A stretch of 17,059 bases of DNA from positions 1 through 17,059 of the forward strand of contig JANNMJ010000013.1 in the NCBI GenBank assembly GCA_031397815.1, given 5' to 3'. The DNA comes from JANNMJ01 sp031397815. Its GTDB lineage: Bacteria > Bacteroidota > Bacteroidia > Cytophagales > Hymenobacteraceae. Below are positions 1-6,806 of the stretch, in pieces. The notes under the pieces were generated by a model. The model saw only the letters and a program-made list of their open reading frames with translations, had not been told where the DNA came from and searched no databases. Position numbers and translations under genes: made by a program. Numbering within the stretch: the first letter of the stretch is position 1; the number at the start of each line of letters is the position of its first letter.

Positions 1-1190
1 GCACGGGGCAGAGCCCCGCGCGATTCAGCTTGTGGGATTTCAGGTGATGTTGAAGCTGTGAGGCGATTTTTCTTCCCCTTTTTCCCCGACTTCTTCCTTC
101 TCCCCCACCACACCACAAACCCCGTAACCGGCAGCGACGCCGAAATTAGGCTCCCCAAAAACGCCACGATTTTGCCGCCCGTGCCGAGGATGAGGCCCGT
201 GTGGAGGTCGTAGTTAGCGTCGTTGAGCTTGGCGCCGTTGCTTTTACCGGCGTGCGGGATGGTCTTGAGCAGGTGGCCGGTGACGGGGTGGAAATAGTAC
301 TCGTCGCGGTGGTAGTAGCGGAGGGCGCGGGCGTAGGCGAGGCAGTAAACCGGGGCGCTCTTGCTGTCGGCAGGGCCGAGGAGCATCATTTCGGCGGCGG
401 GGGAATGTTGGCGGACGTGCGCGTAGGCGCGGTCGATGAGGGGTACGGCGGATGAGGTAGCGGACAGGACTTGCGTGGTATCCACGGGCGGCGCGGCCAC
501 TTCCTGCCCATCCGTGCGCCCGGCGTTGGCCACGAAGCTGGTGCCGTTTCTGACCCATTCGTAGCTCATCATTAAGCCGGTGAAGGCGATGACGAACGCG
601 ATGGCCGACGCGTAAAAGCCCACCACGCTGTGCAAATCGTAATTGACGCGCCGCCACCGGCCGCCCCACTTGATGGTGAACGCCCGCTTACGGTCGGTTT
701 TGCGCTTCGGCCACCACAGCACGAGGCCCGAAATCAGCAGCACCACGAACATCAGCACCGCCGGCCCCACCACCCACTCGCCGATGGCGGGCGGCAGGAG
801 GAGGTACATGTGGAGGTACTGCACGATGGTGAAGAAATCGCGCCGTAAGTCCTGCTCGTGCAGTAGCTGTCCGGTGTAGGGGTCGAGGTAGGCGTAGAAG
901 GAGCCGCCAGCCGTATCGGTGAGGTAGACGGCGGCCGAGCGGTCGCGCCCGACGTAGCTCACCCAGCTCGCCGTGGCGCCGTGGTGGTTCGCCAGCGCCA
1001 CGGCTTGCAAGCGCGACGGCGGCAGCACCGCGCTGCCCGTATCCGTCACGTGCCGCCACGGCTGGATGGCGTCGCGGATATCATCCTGAAACGTGAAGAT
1101 GGCGCCCGTCAGGCTCACCACGAACACCACTAGCCCGGACGTTAGTCCGAGCCAGAGGTGCAGCTTGCCGATGGCTTGCTTGAGGGTCAT
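1..1190 (-). CDS. PepSY-associated membrane protein (PiuB/FoxB-like), 3' end off the left edge
   Basis: Reading from the ATG at 1190 gives 396 codons with no stop before base 1, so the gene is partial at its C terminus. The N terminus (LHLWLGL, residues 10-16) leads into helix 1 (about 13-35). Further hydrophobic helices lie at about 138-160, 188-210 and 336-362. Paired histidine motifs, YDLHSVVG (about 184-191) and NYDLHTG (about 326-332), sit at the starts of helices 3 and 4, and WWGRRKK follows helix 4. This four-helix, His-rich layout is that of PepSY-associated TM proteins, several of which act in ferric-siderophore uptake or reduction at the inner membrane. It follows the siderophore receptor by 21 bp, so co-transcription and an iron role are likely. 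The basic tail (KKSGKKGKKNR) near residue 370 suggests that the end is close. The family is a strong call; the substrate is not known. Confidence 0.9.
   Translation of the reverse strand, partial: MTLKQAIGKLHLWLGLTSGLVVFVVSLTGAIFTFQDDIRDAIQPWRHVTDTGSAVLPPSRLQAVALANHHGATASWVSYVGRDRSAAVYLTDTAGGSFYAYLDPYTGQLLHEQDLRRDFFTIVQYLHMYLLLPPAIGEWVVGPAVLMFVVLLISGLVLWWPKRKTDRKRAFTIKWGGRWRRVNYDLHSVVGFYASAIAFVIAFTGLMMSYEWVRNGTSFVANAGRTDGQEVAAPPVDTTQVLSATSSAVPLIDRAYAHVRQHSPAAEMMLLGPADSKSAPVYCLAYARALRYYHRDEYYFHPVTGHLLKTIPHAGKSNGAKLNDANYDLHTGLILGTGGKIVAFLGSLISASLPVTGFVVWWGRRKKSGKKGKKNRLTASTSPEIPQAESRGALPR
4..18. repeat. GC-rich short inverted repeat at the left edge
   Basis: CGGGGC and GCCCCG form perfect 6-bp arms around AGA. 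The PepSY reading frame passes through it with no stop, so in this window it is coding. It could form the base of a terminator if the gene stops just outside the window, but no T tract is visible. Confidence 0.4.
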
Positions 1191-1211
1191 AGGCGGAATC
1201 AGGAAGTGAGG

Positions 1212-3446
1212 TTAGAACTTGTACGTCAGGCTCCCGACGTAATTCCGCAGCTTTTGGGCGTTCATCGTGGTGTAGCCAATCCAGTAACGCTCATCGGTGA
1301 GGTTATCGACTTTCGCGGCGACGCGGAACCGCCGATGCTCGTAGAAAACCGACGCGTTCAGCACCGTGTAGGCGGGCAGCGTGAAGACGCCGTAATACTG
1401 GCTGTTGAGAATCTTGTTCTCCGAAGCATAATTGCCGCCGAAGCCCACGCCGAGGCCTTCGAGGCGCGTGGCGGTCAGGCGGTAGCTCAGCCAAAGGTTC
1501 GCGAGGTACGGCGACGAGGCCGTTGCCGGGCGCCGCCCTTCCACATCGGCCGTGGCGCGCAGAATCTTGGAATCGTTGTAGCTGAAGCCCGCCACCACGT
1601 TGAAGCCGCGCACCGGGCTGGCAATCACGCTCAGCTCCACGCCTTTGCTGCGCTGAGTGCCGTTCTGGGTTTGGGCATTGGGCGAGGCGAGCGTGGGGGT
1701 GCTGCGGAGCATATCGCGCACGCGGATGTCGTAGTAGCTCACCGTGGCGCTCACGCGGCCCGATGCGGCGTCGAGCTTCACGCCCGCTTCCGCTTGGTTG
1801 GCGCGCTCCAGCTTCGCGTTGCGGATTACGCCTTCAGCATCCTGAAAAGAGCCTTGGTTATTGAAGCTGTTTTGGTAGTTGGCGAAGACGGAAACGCGGT
1901 CGAGCACGGGCTGAAACACCACCCCAAACTTCGGCGATAGGCCCGTCTGCTTGTACGCCAGCGTCTCACCGCCCACTTTTCCGCCTTGATTATCAAATCT
2001 ATCGAGCCGGACGGCGGCGAGGACGCTGAGGCGGTCCGTGAGGTTCAGCACATCCGAGACGAAAGCGCTGTACGTGTTCGATTTCGTGGTGACGGGGTAC
2101 GTGAACGCCGGTGGCCCGGCGGCGTACAGCGCGCTCAAGGTCGCGCCGTTGAAGTTAGAATAATCGAAGCCCGGCGTGCGCAGGGGCACTACATCGAAGG
2201 TGGAGCCGAAGAAGTTTTGGTTCGAATCAATCCGCAGGAAATCAAGGCCGAACACTACGCGGTTGCGCAAGGAGCCGAGCTTGAAATCGCCGTTGAAGAG
2301 CTGCTGGACTTCGTAAGTCTGGTTGCGGCTGTTGCCGGTGGATTGGTCGGCGCGGGCGAGGTAATCGGCGCCCGTGGCGGTGGTATCGCCGGTAGCGGCG
2401 GCGTTCGTCACCAAGTAGAAGTACGGCGACATTCCATCGGAGAACGACCGGCTGTAGGAGACGTTCGTCGACGACGTGAACCCCGGCGCTAGCTGATAAT
2501 TGACCTGCCCAAACAGGTTCGAGCTGCGCGAATCCTGCACCAACCCGCTGCCCACGTACGAGTTGCGGTAATCGAGCGGCAGGTCTTCCGCGCGCGTCGC
2601 GCCGAGCTGCGCCGCCGGGGAGTAGAAGAACAGAATCTGCTTCCCGGCGCTCCGCACGCGGTAAAGCTCCGCGTCGAGGGTGATGCTGAGGCGGTCGGTG
2701 GGCCGGAACGTGACGCTCGGCGCCACCGCGATGCTGCGGTTGAAGCCTTGGTTCTGGAAGTTGTCTTCGTACTGATACGCCGCGTTGAGGCGCGTCAGCA
2801 CCTGCTTATCGGCATCGAGCGGCGTGTTTACATCGACACTCGCCCGGTGGAAGCCGTAGCTCCCGCCCGCCGCCGTCGCCTCGCCGCCGAAACGCTCGTA
2901 GGGCTTCTTCGTCACCCGGTTCAGCAGCCCGCCGTACGAGGTTAGGGCACTCCCAAAGAGTGTCGCCGACGGCCCCTTGATGATTTCGAGCTTCTCCAGA
3001 TTCACCGCATCGCTGATGCTCGTCACGGCCGCGCCGAGGCCGTTGCGAAGGCGCCCCTGCACAATAAAGCCGCGTGCATTGAAGTACGCCCCGCCATCAC
3101 CGGCGCGGCCCGTCGCCTCCCACATCGGCTGAATGCCGGGCGCATTCCGCACCGCCTCATCCACCGTAAAAAGCACCTGCTCCGTCAGCAGCTCCTTCCC
3201 GACGGTGTTGTAAACCTGCGGATTCTCCAGATTGCGGAGCGGCATTTTCGAGACGTACTCCGACTCTTTTCGCGCCAGCGGATTCACCTTCTCCCCAGCA
3301 ATCTGCACCTCCCCGAGCTGCTGCGTCGAGTCGAGGCGCTGCGGGGTTTGGGCGTGCGCTGTGAGCGGCAGACCCGCTGTAAGAATCAATAAAGTCGCCG
3401 CCAAACTGGGGCGCCGCGACGAAAAAACGAGGGTAGGAAGCTCCAT
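1212..3446 (-). CDS. TonB-dependent siderophore receptor
   Basis: The gene encodes 744 residues. A signal peptide occupies residues 1-32 (Arg-Arg, hydrophobic LAATLLILTAGL, cleavage after AHA). A TonB-box-like segment LGEVQIAG (about 44-51) follows, then the plug domain (about 75-185) with DEAVRNAPGIQ, FNARGF and LEKLEIIKGPSATLFG, typical of ferric-siderophore receptors. The remaining 550 or so residues are a 22-strand-type barrel rich in alternating aromatics, with NLTDERYW near the end and a C-terminal Phe (LTYKF). There is no N-terminal carboxypeptidase-like domain of the SusC type, which argues for iron-siderophore transport and not glycan import. It is the first gene of a pair with the PepSY membrane protein (gap 21 bp). 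A promoter and operator-like palindrome lie just upstream. The siderophore type cannot be told from sequence. Confidence 0.95.
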   Translation of the reverse strand: MELPTLVFSSRRPSLAATLLILTAGLPLTAHAQTPQRLDSTQQLGEVQIAGEKVNPLARKESEYVSKMPLRNLENPQVYNTVGKELLTEQVLFTVDEAVRNAPGIQPMWEATGRAGDGGAYFNARGFIVQGRLRNGLGAAVTSISDAVNLEKLEIIKGPSATLFGSALTSYGGLLNRVTKKPYERFGGEATAAGGSYGFHRASVDVNTPLDADKQVLTRLNAAYQYEDNFQNQGFNRSIAVAPSVTFRPTDRLSITLDAELYRVRSAGKQILFFYSPAAQLGATRAEDLPLDYRNSYVGSGLVQDSRSSNLFGQVNYQLAPGFTSSTNVSYSRSFSDGMSPYFYLVTNAAATGDTTATGADYLARADQSTGNSRNQTYEVQQLFNGDFKLGSLRNRVVFGLDFLRIDSNQNFFGSTFDVVPLRTPGFDYSNFNGATLSALYAAGPPAFTYPVTTKSNTYSAFVSDVLNLTDRLSVLAAVRLDRFDNQGGKVGGETLAYKQTGLSPKFGVVFQPVLDRVSVFANYQNSFNNQGSFQDAEGVIRNAKLERANQAEAGVKLDAASGRVSATVSYYDIRVRDMLRSTPTLASPNAQTQNGTQRSKGVELSVIASPVRGFNVVAGFSYNDSKILRATADVEGRRPATASSPYLANLWLSYRLTATRLEGLGVGFGGNYASENKILNSQYYGVFTLPAYTVLNASVFYEHRRFRVAAKVDNLTDERYWIGYTTMNAQKLRNYVGSLTYKF

Positions 3447-3475
3447 CAGGAAGGGCTTTGTGACGATTGATGCTG

Positions 3476-3507
3476 CAAAGCAACGGCAGGCGGAACCGTT
3501 TTTCCAA
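3476..3507 (-). promoter_or_regulatory. Predicted Bacteroidetes promoter of the siderophore receptor
   Basis: On the minus strand a TTG (3505-3507) is followed after 21 bases by TTGCTTTG (3476-3483), one mismatch from TAnnTTTG. This matches the sigma-A consensus spacing of Bacteroidetes. The predicted start of transcription is near 3470, giving a leader of about 25 bases before the ATG at 3446. Confidence 0.5.
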
Positions 3508-3509
3508 GC

Positions 3510-3532
3510 TTATTTTGATTGAGTCTAAATAA
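3510..3532. promoter_or_regulatory. Imperfect palindrome, candidate iron-repressor (Fur-like) operator
   Basis: This 23-bp A/T-rich palindrome reads TTATTT-n-GA-n5-TC-n-AAATAA on the minus strand; nine of eleven base pairs match. It sits directly upstream of the predicted -33 element of a siderophore-receptor gene and stands out from the GC-rich surroundings. The position and symmetry fit a Fur-type operator, but binding by Fur is inferred, and a DtxR-family or other regulator is possible. Confidence 0.5.
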
Positions 3533-3564
3533 AAATAACCGCAATCGATTCCCTTCTCCCCCCG

Positions 3565-3589
3565 CTGTCAATCCCTTATCTTCTGACAG
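3565..3589 (+). promoter_or_regulatory. Weak promoter-like box inside a short inverted repeat, upstream of the flippase
   Basis: TATCTTCT (3577-3584) resembles the -7 element TAnnTTTG. It lies between the arms of a perfect 6-bp inverted repeat, CTGTCA (3565-3570) and TGACAG (3584-3589). No clear -33 TTG is seen. If used, transcription would start near 3590, downstream of the ATG at 3519, which supports the shorter flippase start. Confidence 0.25.
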
Positions 3590-3731
3590 TCAACCGGTTT
3601 ACGGGAAGTCAAAAGGCCGTCACTTTTTTTCGTTCGGTCAGGCCCGGTTCCCCACAGAAGGGGCTTGGTGCCCGACCTTTGCTCGGGGGAAGCGTATAGC
3701 GCCTCCTGTCCAGCCGCTTTCCCTTCCTCCC

Positions 3732-5255
3732 TTGTCGGTCACTAAGAGACTTCTGTCGCAGACGGCCCTTTATGGGCTGAGCAGTATTGTGGGGCGGGTG
3801 CTCAACTACCTCCTCGTGCCGCTCTACACGGCGGTTTTTGCCCCGGCGGAGTACGGCATCGTCACGGAGCTGTATGCGTATGTGGCGTTCCTGAACGTGG
3901 TGTTTACCTACGGGATGGAGACGGCGTACTTCCGATTCGCTAATCAGCCCGGCGCCCACCGCAAGCAGCTTTACCGGCGGATTCTGACGATGATTCTCGT
4001 CACGAGCCTCCTCGGCGCGACGGCCATCACGCTCTCCGCCGATGCCATTGCCGAATGGCTGCGCTACCCCGGGCAGGGGCGCTACGTGACGTGGCTCGGC
4101 TGGGGGTTGGCGATTGATGCCATCGTGGCGCTGCCGTTTGCGCGGCTGCGGCTCGAAAACCGTGCGGCCCGTTTCGCCACGCTTCGGCTGCTCAACATCT
4201 TGCTGATTCTGGCGGCGAGCTGGTTTTTCATCGTCTTCGCGCCCACGGTATCGCCGCCGGGCGCGGCGTTGCAGGGGCGTGGCGAGGAAGCGTGGGTGCG
4301 CTCTTTGGTGGCCGCCGTGTACGACCCGAGGCTCGGCGTGGGCTACGTGTTCCTGATTACGCTCTGCGCCAACGCCCTGTGGCTGCCGCTGCTGTGGCGG
4401 CAGCTCCGCGATTGGCGCCCGTCGATTTCCCCTGCCACTACCCGCATGCTGCTGCTTTACAGCTTGCCGCTGCTGGTGGCCGGGCTGGCGGGGATGGTGA
4501 ACGAAGTGCTCGATAGGGTGCTCCTGAAACGGTGGTTGCCGCCGGGCTTCTACCCCGGCCTCACCAACGCGGGCGCGCTGGGGGTTTACGGGGCGTGCTA
4601 CAAGCTCTCGATTTTTATGTCGCTCGTGATTCAGGCGTTCCGCTACGCCGCCGAGCCGTTCTTTTTCGGGCAGGCGACCGACAAGAATTCGCCCCGCACG
4701 TTCGCCCTCGTGATGAAGTGGTTCGTGGTGGCGTGCTGCCTCATCTTCCTGGTCATCAGCCTGTTTTTGGATGATTTCGGCCAGCTTTTGCGCTCACCAG
4801 TGTACCGGTCGGGCTTGGGGGTGGTGCCGATTCTGCTGCTCGCGAACCTCTTTCTCGGCGTGTACATCAACGCGTCGATCTGGTTCAAGCTCACCGACCG
4901 CACCCGCTTCGGCACGTACCTCGCGGTGGGCGGCGCGGTGCTGACGGTGGGCCTGAACTGGCTCCTGATTCCGCGCCTCGGCTATATGGGCTGCGCCTGG
5001 ACGACGCTCGCCTGCTACGCGAGTATGGCCCTTGCGTGCGTGCTGTTGGGGCAGCGGTTCTACCCGATTCCGTACGCCATTGGGCGCATCGGCGGGTATC
5101 TGGCGCTGGCGGTGGGGCTGGTGGTGGGGGCCGGGTACGTCGGCCCGACGGGCTGGTGGGCCGAGCGGGCGTGGCACGCCGCGCTGGTGCTCGGGTTCGT
5201 GGCGGTGGTGGCCGTGGCCGAGCGCGGGACGTGGCGGCGGGCGGGTAGGGCGTAA
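3732..5255 (+). CDS. Oligosaccharide/polysaccharide flippase (Wzx/MATE-like)
   Basis: The 507-residue polytopic membrane protein has about 12-14 hydrophobic helices throughout. Its first helix segment (SQTALYGLSSIVGRVLNYLLVPLYT) and the following FAPAEYGIVTELYAYVAF are the hallmark N terminus of MATE-superfamily lipopolysaccharide and O-antigen flippases, which move lipid-linked sugars across the inner membrane. I chose the TTG at 3732 because homology begins immediately after it. The in-frame ATG at 3519 would add 71 low-complexity residues, would start within the operator-like palindrome of the divergent gene, and lies upstream of the likely promoter. No ribosome binding site decides the matter. 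The gene converges on the minus-strand gene ending at 5327. The lipid-linked substrate is unknown. Confidence 0.9.
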   Translation: MSVTKRLLSQTALYGLSSIVGRVLNYLLVPLYTAVFAPAEYGIVTELYAYVAFLNVVFTYGMETAYFRFANQPGAHRKQLYRRILTMILVTSLLGATAITLSADAIAEWLRYPGQGRYVTWLGWGLAIDAIVALPFARLRLENRAARFATLRLLNILLILAASWFFIVFAPTVSPPGAALQGRGEEAWVRSLVAAVYDPRLGVGYVFLITLCANALWLPLLWRQLRDWRPSISPATTRMLLLYSLPLLVAGLAGMVNEVLDRVLLKRWLPPGFYPGLTNAGALGVYGACYKLSIFMSLVIQAFRYAAEPFFFGQATDKNSPRTFALVMKWFVVACCLIFLVISLFLDDFGQLLRSPVYRSGLGVVPILLLANLFLGVYINASIWFKLTDRTRFGTYLAVGGAVLTVGLNWLLIPRLGYMGCAWTTLACYASMALACVLLGQRFYPIPYAIGRIGGYLALAVGLVVGAGYVGPTGWWAERAWHAALVLGFVAVVAVAERGTWRRAGRA

Positions 5256-5261
5256 ACCGAA

Positions 5262-5294
5262 CCGCCCCCACCGGCACGAAGCCGATGGGGGCGG
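5262..5294. terminator. Bidirectional hairpin between convergent genes
   Basis: A 14-bp stem with one mismatch, CCGCCCCCACCGGC (5262-5275) and GCCGATGGGGGCGG (5281-5294), closes a five-base loop. It starts 6 bp after the flippase stop and lies 32 bp beyond the stop of the convergent gene. There is no long T run on either side, so termination strength is uncertain. Confidence 0.6.
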
Positions 5295-5326
5295 AATAAC
5301 CGAGCCGTGAGGCCCACGCGGGCAGG

Positions 5327-6082
5327 TTAGGCTTTCGGCGCGCCCTTACGGGGCTTGACGGGCCGTTGGGCCGCAACGCGCGCCTTGAGGCGGGCGAAGG
5401 TGTAATCGTTGGTCTTGGCTACGTCGGTCTCCTTAAAAACCTTCTTGCCGTCGGAGGAGGCGCGGGCGACGAAGTTGTCGTAGAAGGCGTTGAGGATGTG
5501 CAGGTTCTCCTGCACATTGGCGTTGCGGGCGCTGATGAGCTCGTTCTGCGCCACGTTGTTGCGGGCGAGGCGGTCGAGGAGGCGCTTCATCTCGATTCGT
5601 TCGTCGGTGGGGTACTCGACGACGGTCAGGATGTCGGCACTGGCGATGAGACGCTGGATGACGTCTTTGCCGTGGGCGGCGATGCCTTCGGCGTCGTGGG
5701 CGGTGATGGCCGTGCGGAGGGCCTTAATGCCAAAGTCAGCGGGTGCGACGATGAGCTGCGGGCCGAGGGGCGTTTGGCGGCCAAGGTCGGCGGCGTCGGA
5801 GAGGCGCACGTCGAGGTGGTTGAGCAGGGGCCGAATGGCGATGGCATCGGCTTCCATCTCAGCGGTCAGCAGCTTGTGCTGGGCGGTGAAAGTGGCAGGG
5901 TTGACGAGGGCGTTGACTTCGTCGAGGGCCGCTTGATAGCCGTTGATGAAGGTATCGCCTTTGTACTTGATCGAAAACGACCGGAGTACGTCGATATCAC
6001 GCTTGACTGAACTCAGCAGAAATTCGCCAATGGGGGGTAAGTCCTGAATAGGACACTTGAAAGTTGGTTTTAGCGGCTCCAT
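5327..6082 (-). CDS. Conserved-looking hypothetical protein with a repeat-bearing leader
   Basis: I do not recognise this family. From the ATG at 6082 it is 251 residues, soluble, with no signal peptide or membrane helix. It appears mostly alpha-helical, with long amphipathic stretches around EVNALVNPATFTAQHKLL, IEMKRLLDRLARNNVAQNEL and QENLHILNAFYDNF. It ends in a basic, proline-containing tail (RPVKPRKGAPKA). The frame stays open upstream to an ATG at 6508, but the added 142 residues consist of a 7-residue repeat (FDSGSVL-type) plus low-complexity sequence, and the likely promoter (6496-6525) would start transcription downstream of 6508. Other possible starts are ATG 6163 and TTG 6460; the latter has AGAGGG six bases upstream and would make the repeats part of the protein. 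No operon partner is present. Confidence 0.75.
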   Translation of the reverse strand: MEPLKPTFKCPIQDLPPIGEFLLSSVKRDIDVLRSFSIKYKGDTFINGYQAALDEVNALVNPATFTAQHKLLTAEMEADAIAIRPLLNHLDVRLSDAADLGRQTPLGPQLIVAPADFGIKALRTAITAHDAEGIAAHGKDVIQRLIASADILTVVEYPTDERIEMKRLLDRLARNNVAQNELISARNANVQENLHILNAFYDNFVARASSDGKKVFKETDVAKTNDYTFARLKARVAAQRPVKPRKGAPKA

Positions 6083-6137
6083 GAAAGCACTTGGGTAAAT
6101 AGTTGAAGAAAAACGCGGAAAAAAAGAGAAGGAATGG

Positions 6138-6416
6138 ATGGGGGAGAGAGTAGGAAAGGCCATTTGCAGCGTGGGAACGCTACCGGAATCAAAAAGAACA
6201 CTACCGGAATCAAAAAGAACGCTACCGGAGTCAAGAAGAACACTACCGGAATCGAAAAGAACGTTACCGGAATCAAAAAGAACGCTACCGGAATCGAAAA
6301 GAACGTTGCTGGAATCAGGAAGAAGCTTACCCGCATCGAAAAGAAGGTTGTCGATAGAAGGAAGAGGCTTCTTTGGAGAAGAAAGAATAGCCTTGGAGGG
6401 AAAAAGAATGGGGTAA
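6138..6416 (+). other. Candidate small ORF made of LPESKRT heptapeptide repeats
   Basis: From the ATG at 6138 a 92-codon frame reads through the 21-bp array as repeats of TLPESKR, degenerating downstream to LLESGR, LPASKR and then non-repeated sequence. Between units the changes at unit positions 4, 7, 16, 17 and 19 are silent in this frame, and the change at position 9 is only Lys/Arg. That pattern would fit selection on this frame. No promoter or ribosome binding site was found for it, and the opposite strand holds a better-supported gene, so I list it as a possibility only. Confidence 0.25.
6174..6352. repeat. 21-bp tandem repeat (minisatellite), about 8 units
   Basis: Units begin at 6185, 6206, 6227, 6248, 6269, 6290, 6311 and 6332, with a partial unit before. 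The unit is GGAATCAAAAAGAA followed by C(A/G)(C/T)TACC. The first six units differ only by A/G or C/T changes; the units after 6311 decay, and traces of 21-base periodicity continue to about 6420. It is A-rich on the plus strand, in contrast to the GC-rich genome. It has no spacers, so it is not CRISPR. It lies in the predicted leader of the minus-strand gene ending at 5327. Confidence 0.9.
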
Positions 6417-6495
6417 TCAACGGGAAAAATGGAAGCGGCTTTAGTTAGAACAAAGCCCAAAAAGTGCCCTCTGGCTGCGGAATCGACTACGGCAG

Positions 6496-6525
6496 CAAAC
6501 ATACTCATTATTTTAAATAATGCAA
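6496..6525 (-). promoter_or_regulatory. Strong-consensus Bacteroidetes promoter for the minus-strand repeat-leader gene
   Basis: On the minus strand TTG (6523-6525) is followed after exactly 19 bases by TATGTTTG (6496-6503), a perfect TAnnTTTG. The predicted start of transcription is near 6490. A 7-bp-arm palindrome (ATTATTT-T-AAATAAT, about 6507-6521) fills the spacer and could be a regulator site. Confidence 0.6.
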
Positions 6526-6806
6526 GCCGAACTACGTGGGCGGCGACCCATCCGTGTTACCAAAAATTCATCGACGGGCGCTTGCAAAGTGTTCCTATAT
6601 TAGCTGCGGCTTAAGGCTTTACGCGGTTCGTTACCCGCCCGGGGCGAGCTTCGCGACCCTTTCGATTCCTTATTCTACTATTTGGTCTGATGAAGTTTCT
6701 ACGGCCTTCCACTTCATCAGTAACGCTAAGTGCTGCCTTGTTACCCGGCAGCTCCTAATGATTCCGCTTGAAATACCATGTCAATTCGATTTTTATCTTC
6801 TCTCAC
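6526..6806. other. Intergenic region between divergent genes
   Basis: About 280 bases with no convincing gene. A 96-codon plus-strand frame from 6536 has no recognisable protein features. The base composition is closer to 50% GC than in neighbouring genes. The only signals seen are a weak promoter-like box at its right end and TATATTAG (about 6594-6601), one base from the -7 consensus but lacking a well-spaced -33 element. No tRNA fold was found. Confidence 0.4.
6794..6801 (+). promoter_or_regulatory. Weak -7-like box before the first T9SS gene
   Basis: TATCTTCT lies six bases before the ATG at 6807, with a TTG 23 bases upstream (6768-6770). It resembles TAnnTTTG only partly. The same TATCTTC core precedes the flippase and the TPR gene. 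Confidence 0.25.

Noticed and set aside
1158..1940. Long plus-strand open frame of 260 codons
   Set aside because: It lies antisense inside the siderophore receptor. GC-rich coding sequence leaves the opposite strand open, and the translation has no recognisable domain.
3519..3731. N-terminal extension of the flippase from ATG 3519
   Set aside because: The 71 residues are low complexity, overlap the divergent gene's operator-like site, and precede the point where flippase homology begins.
6174..6352. CRISPR array
   Set aside because: The 21-bp units are directly adjacent with no spacers, and no cas genes are nearby.
6620..6665. Possible tRNA T-arm (GCGGTTCG followed by ACCCGC)
   Set aside because: The stem does not pair correctly, and no acceptor or anticodon arms are present.
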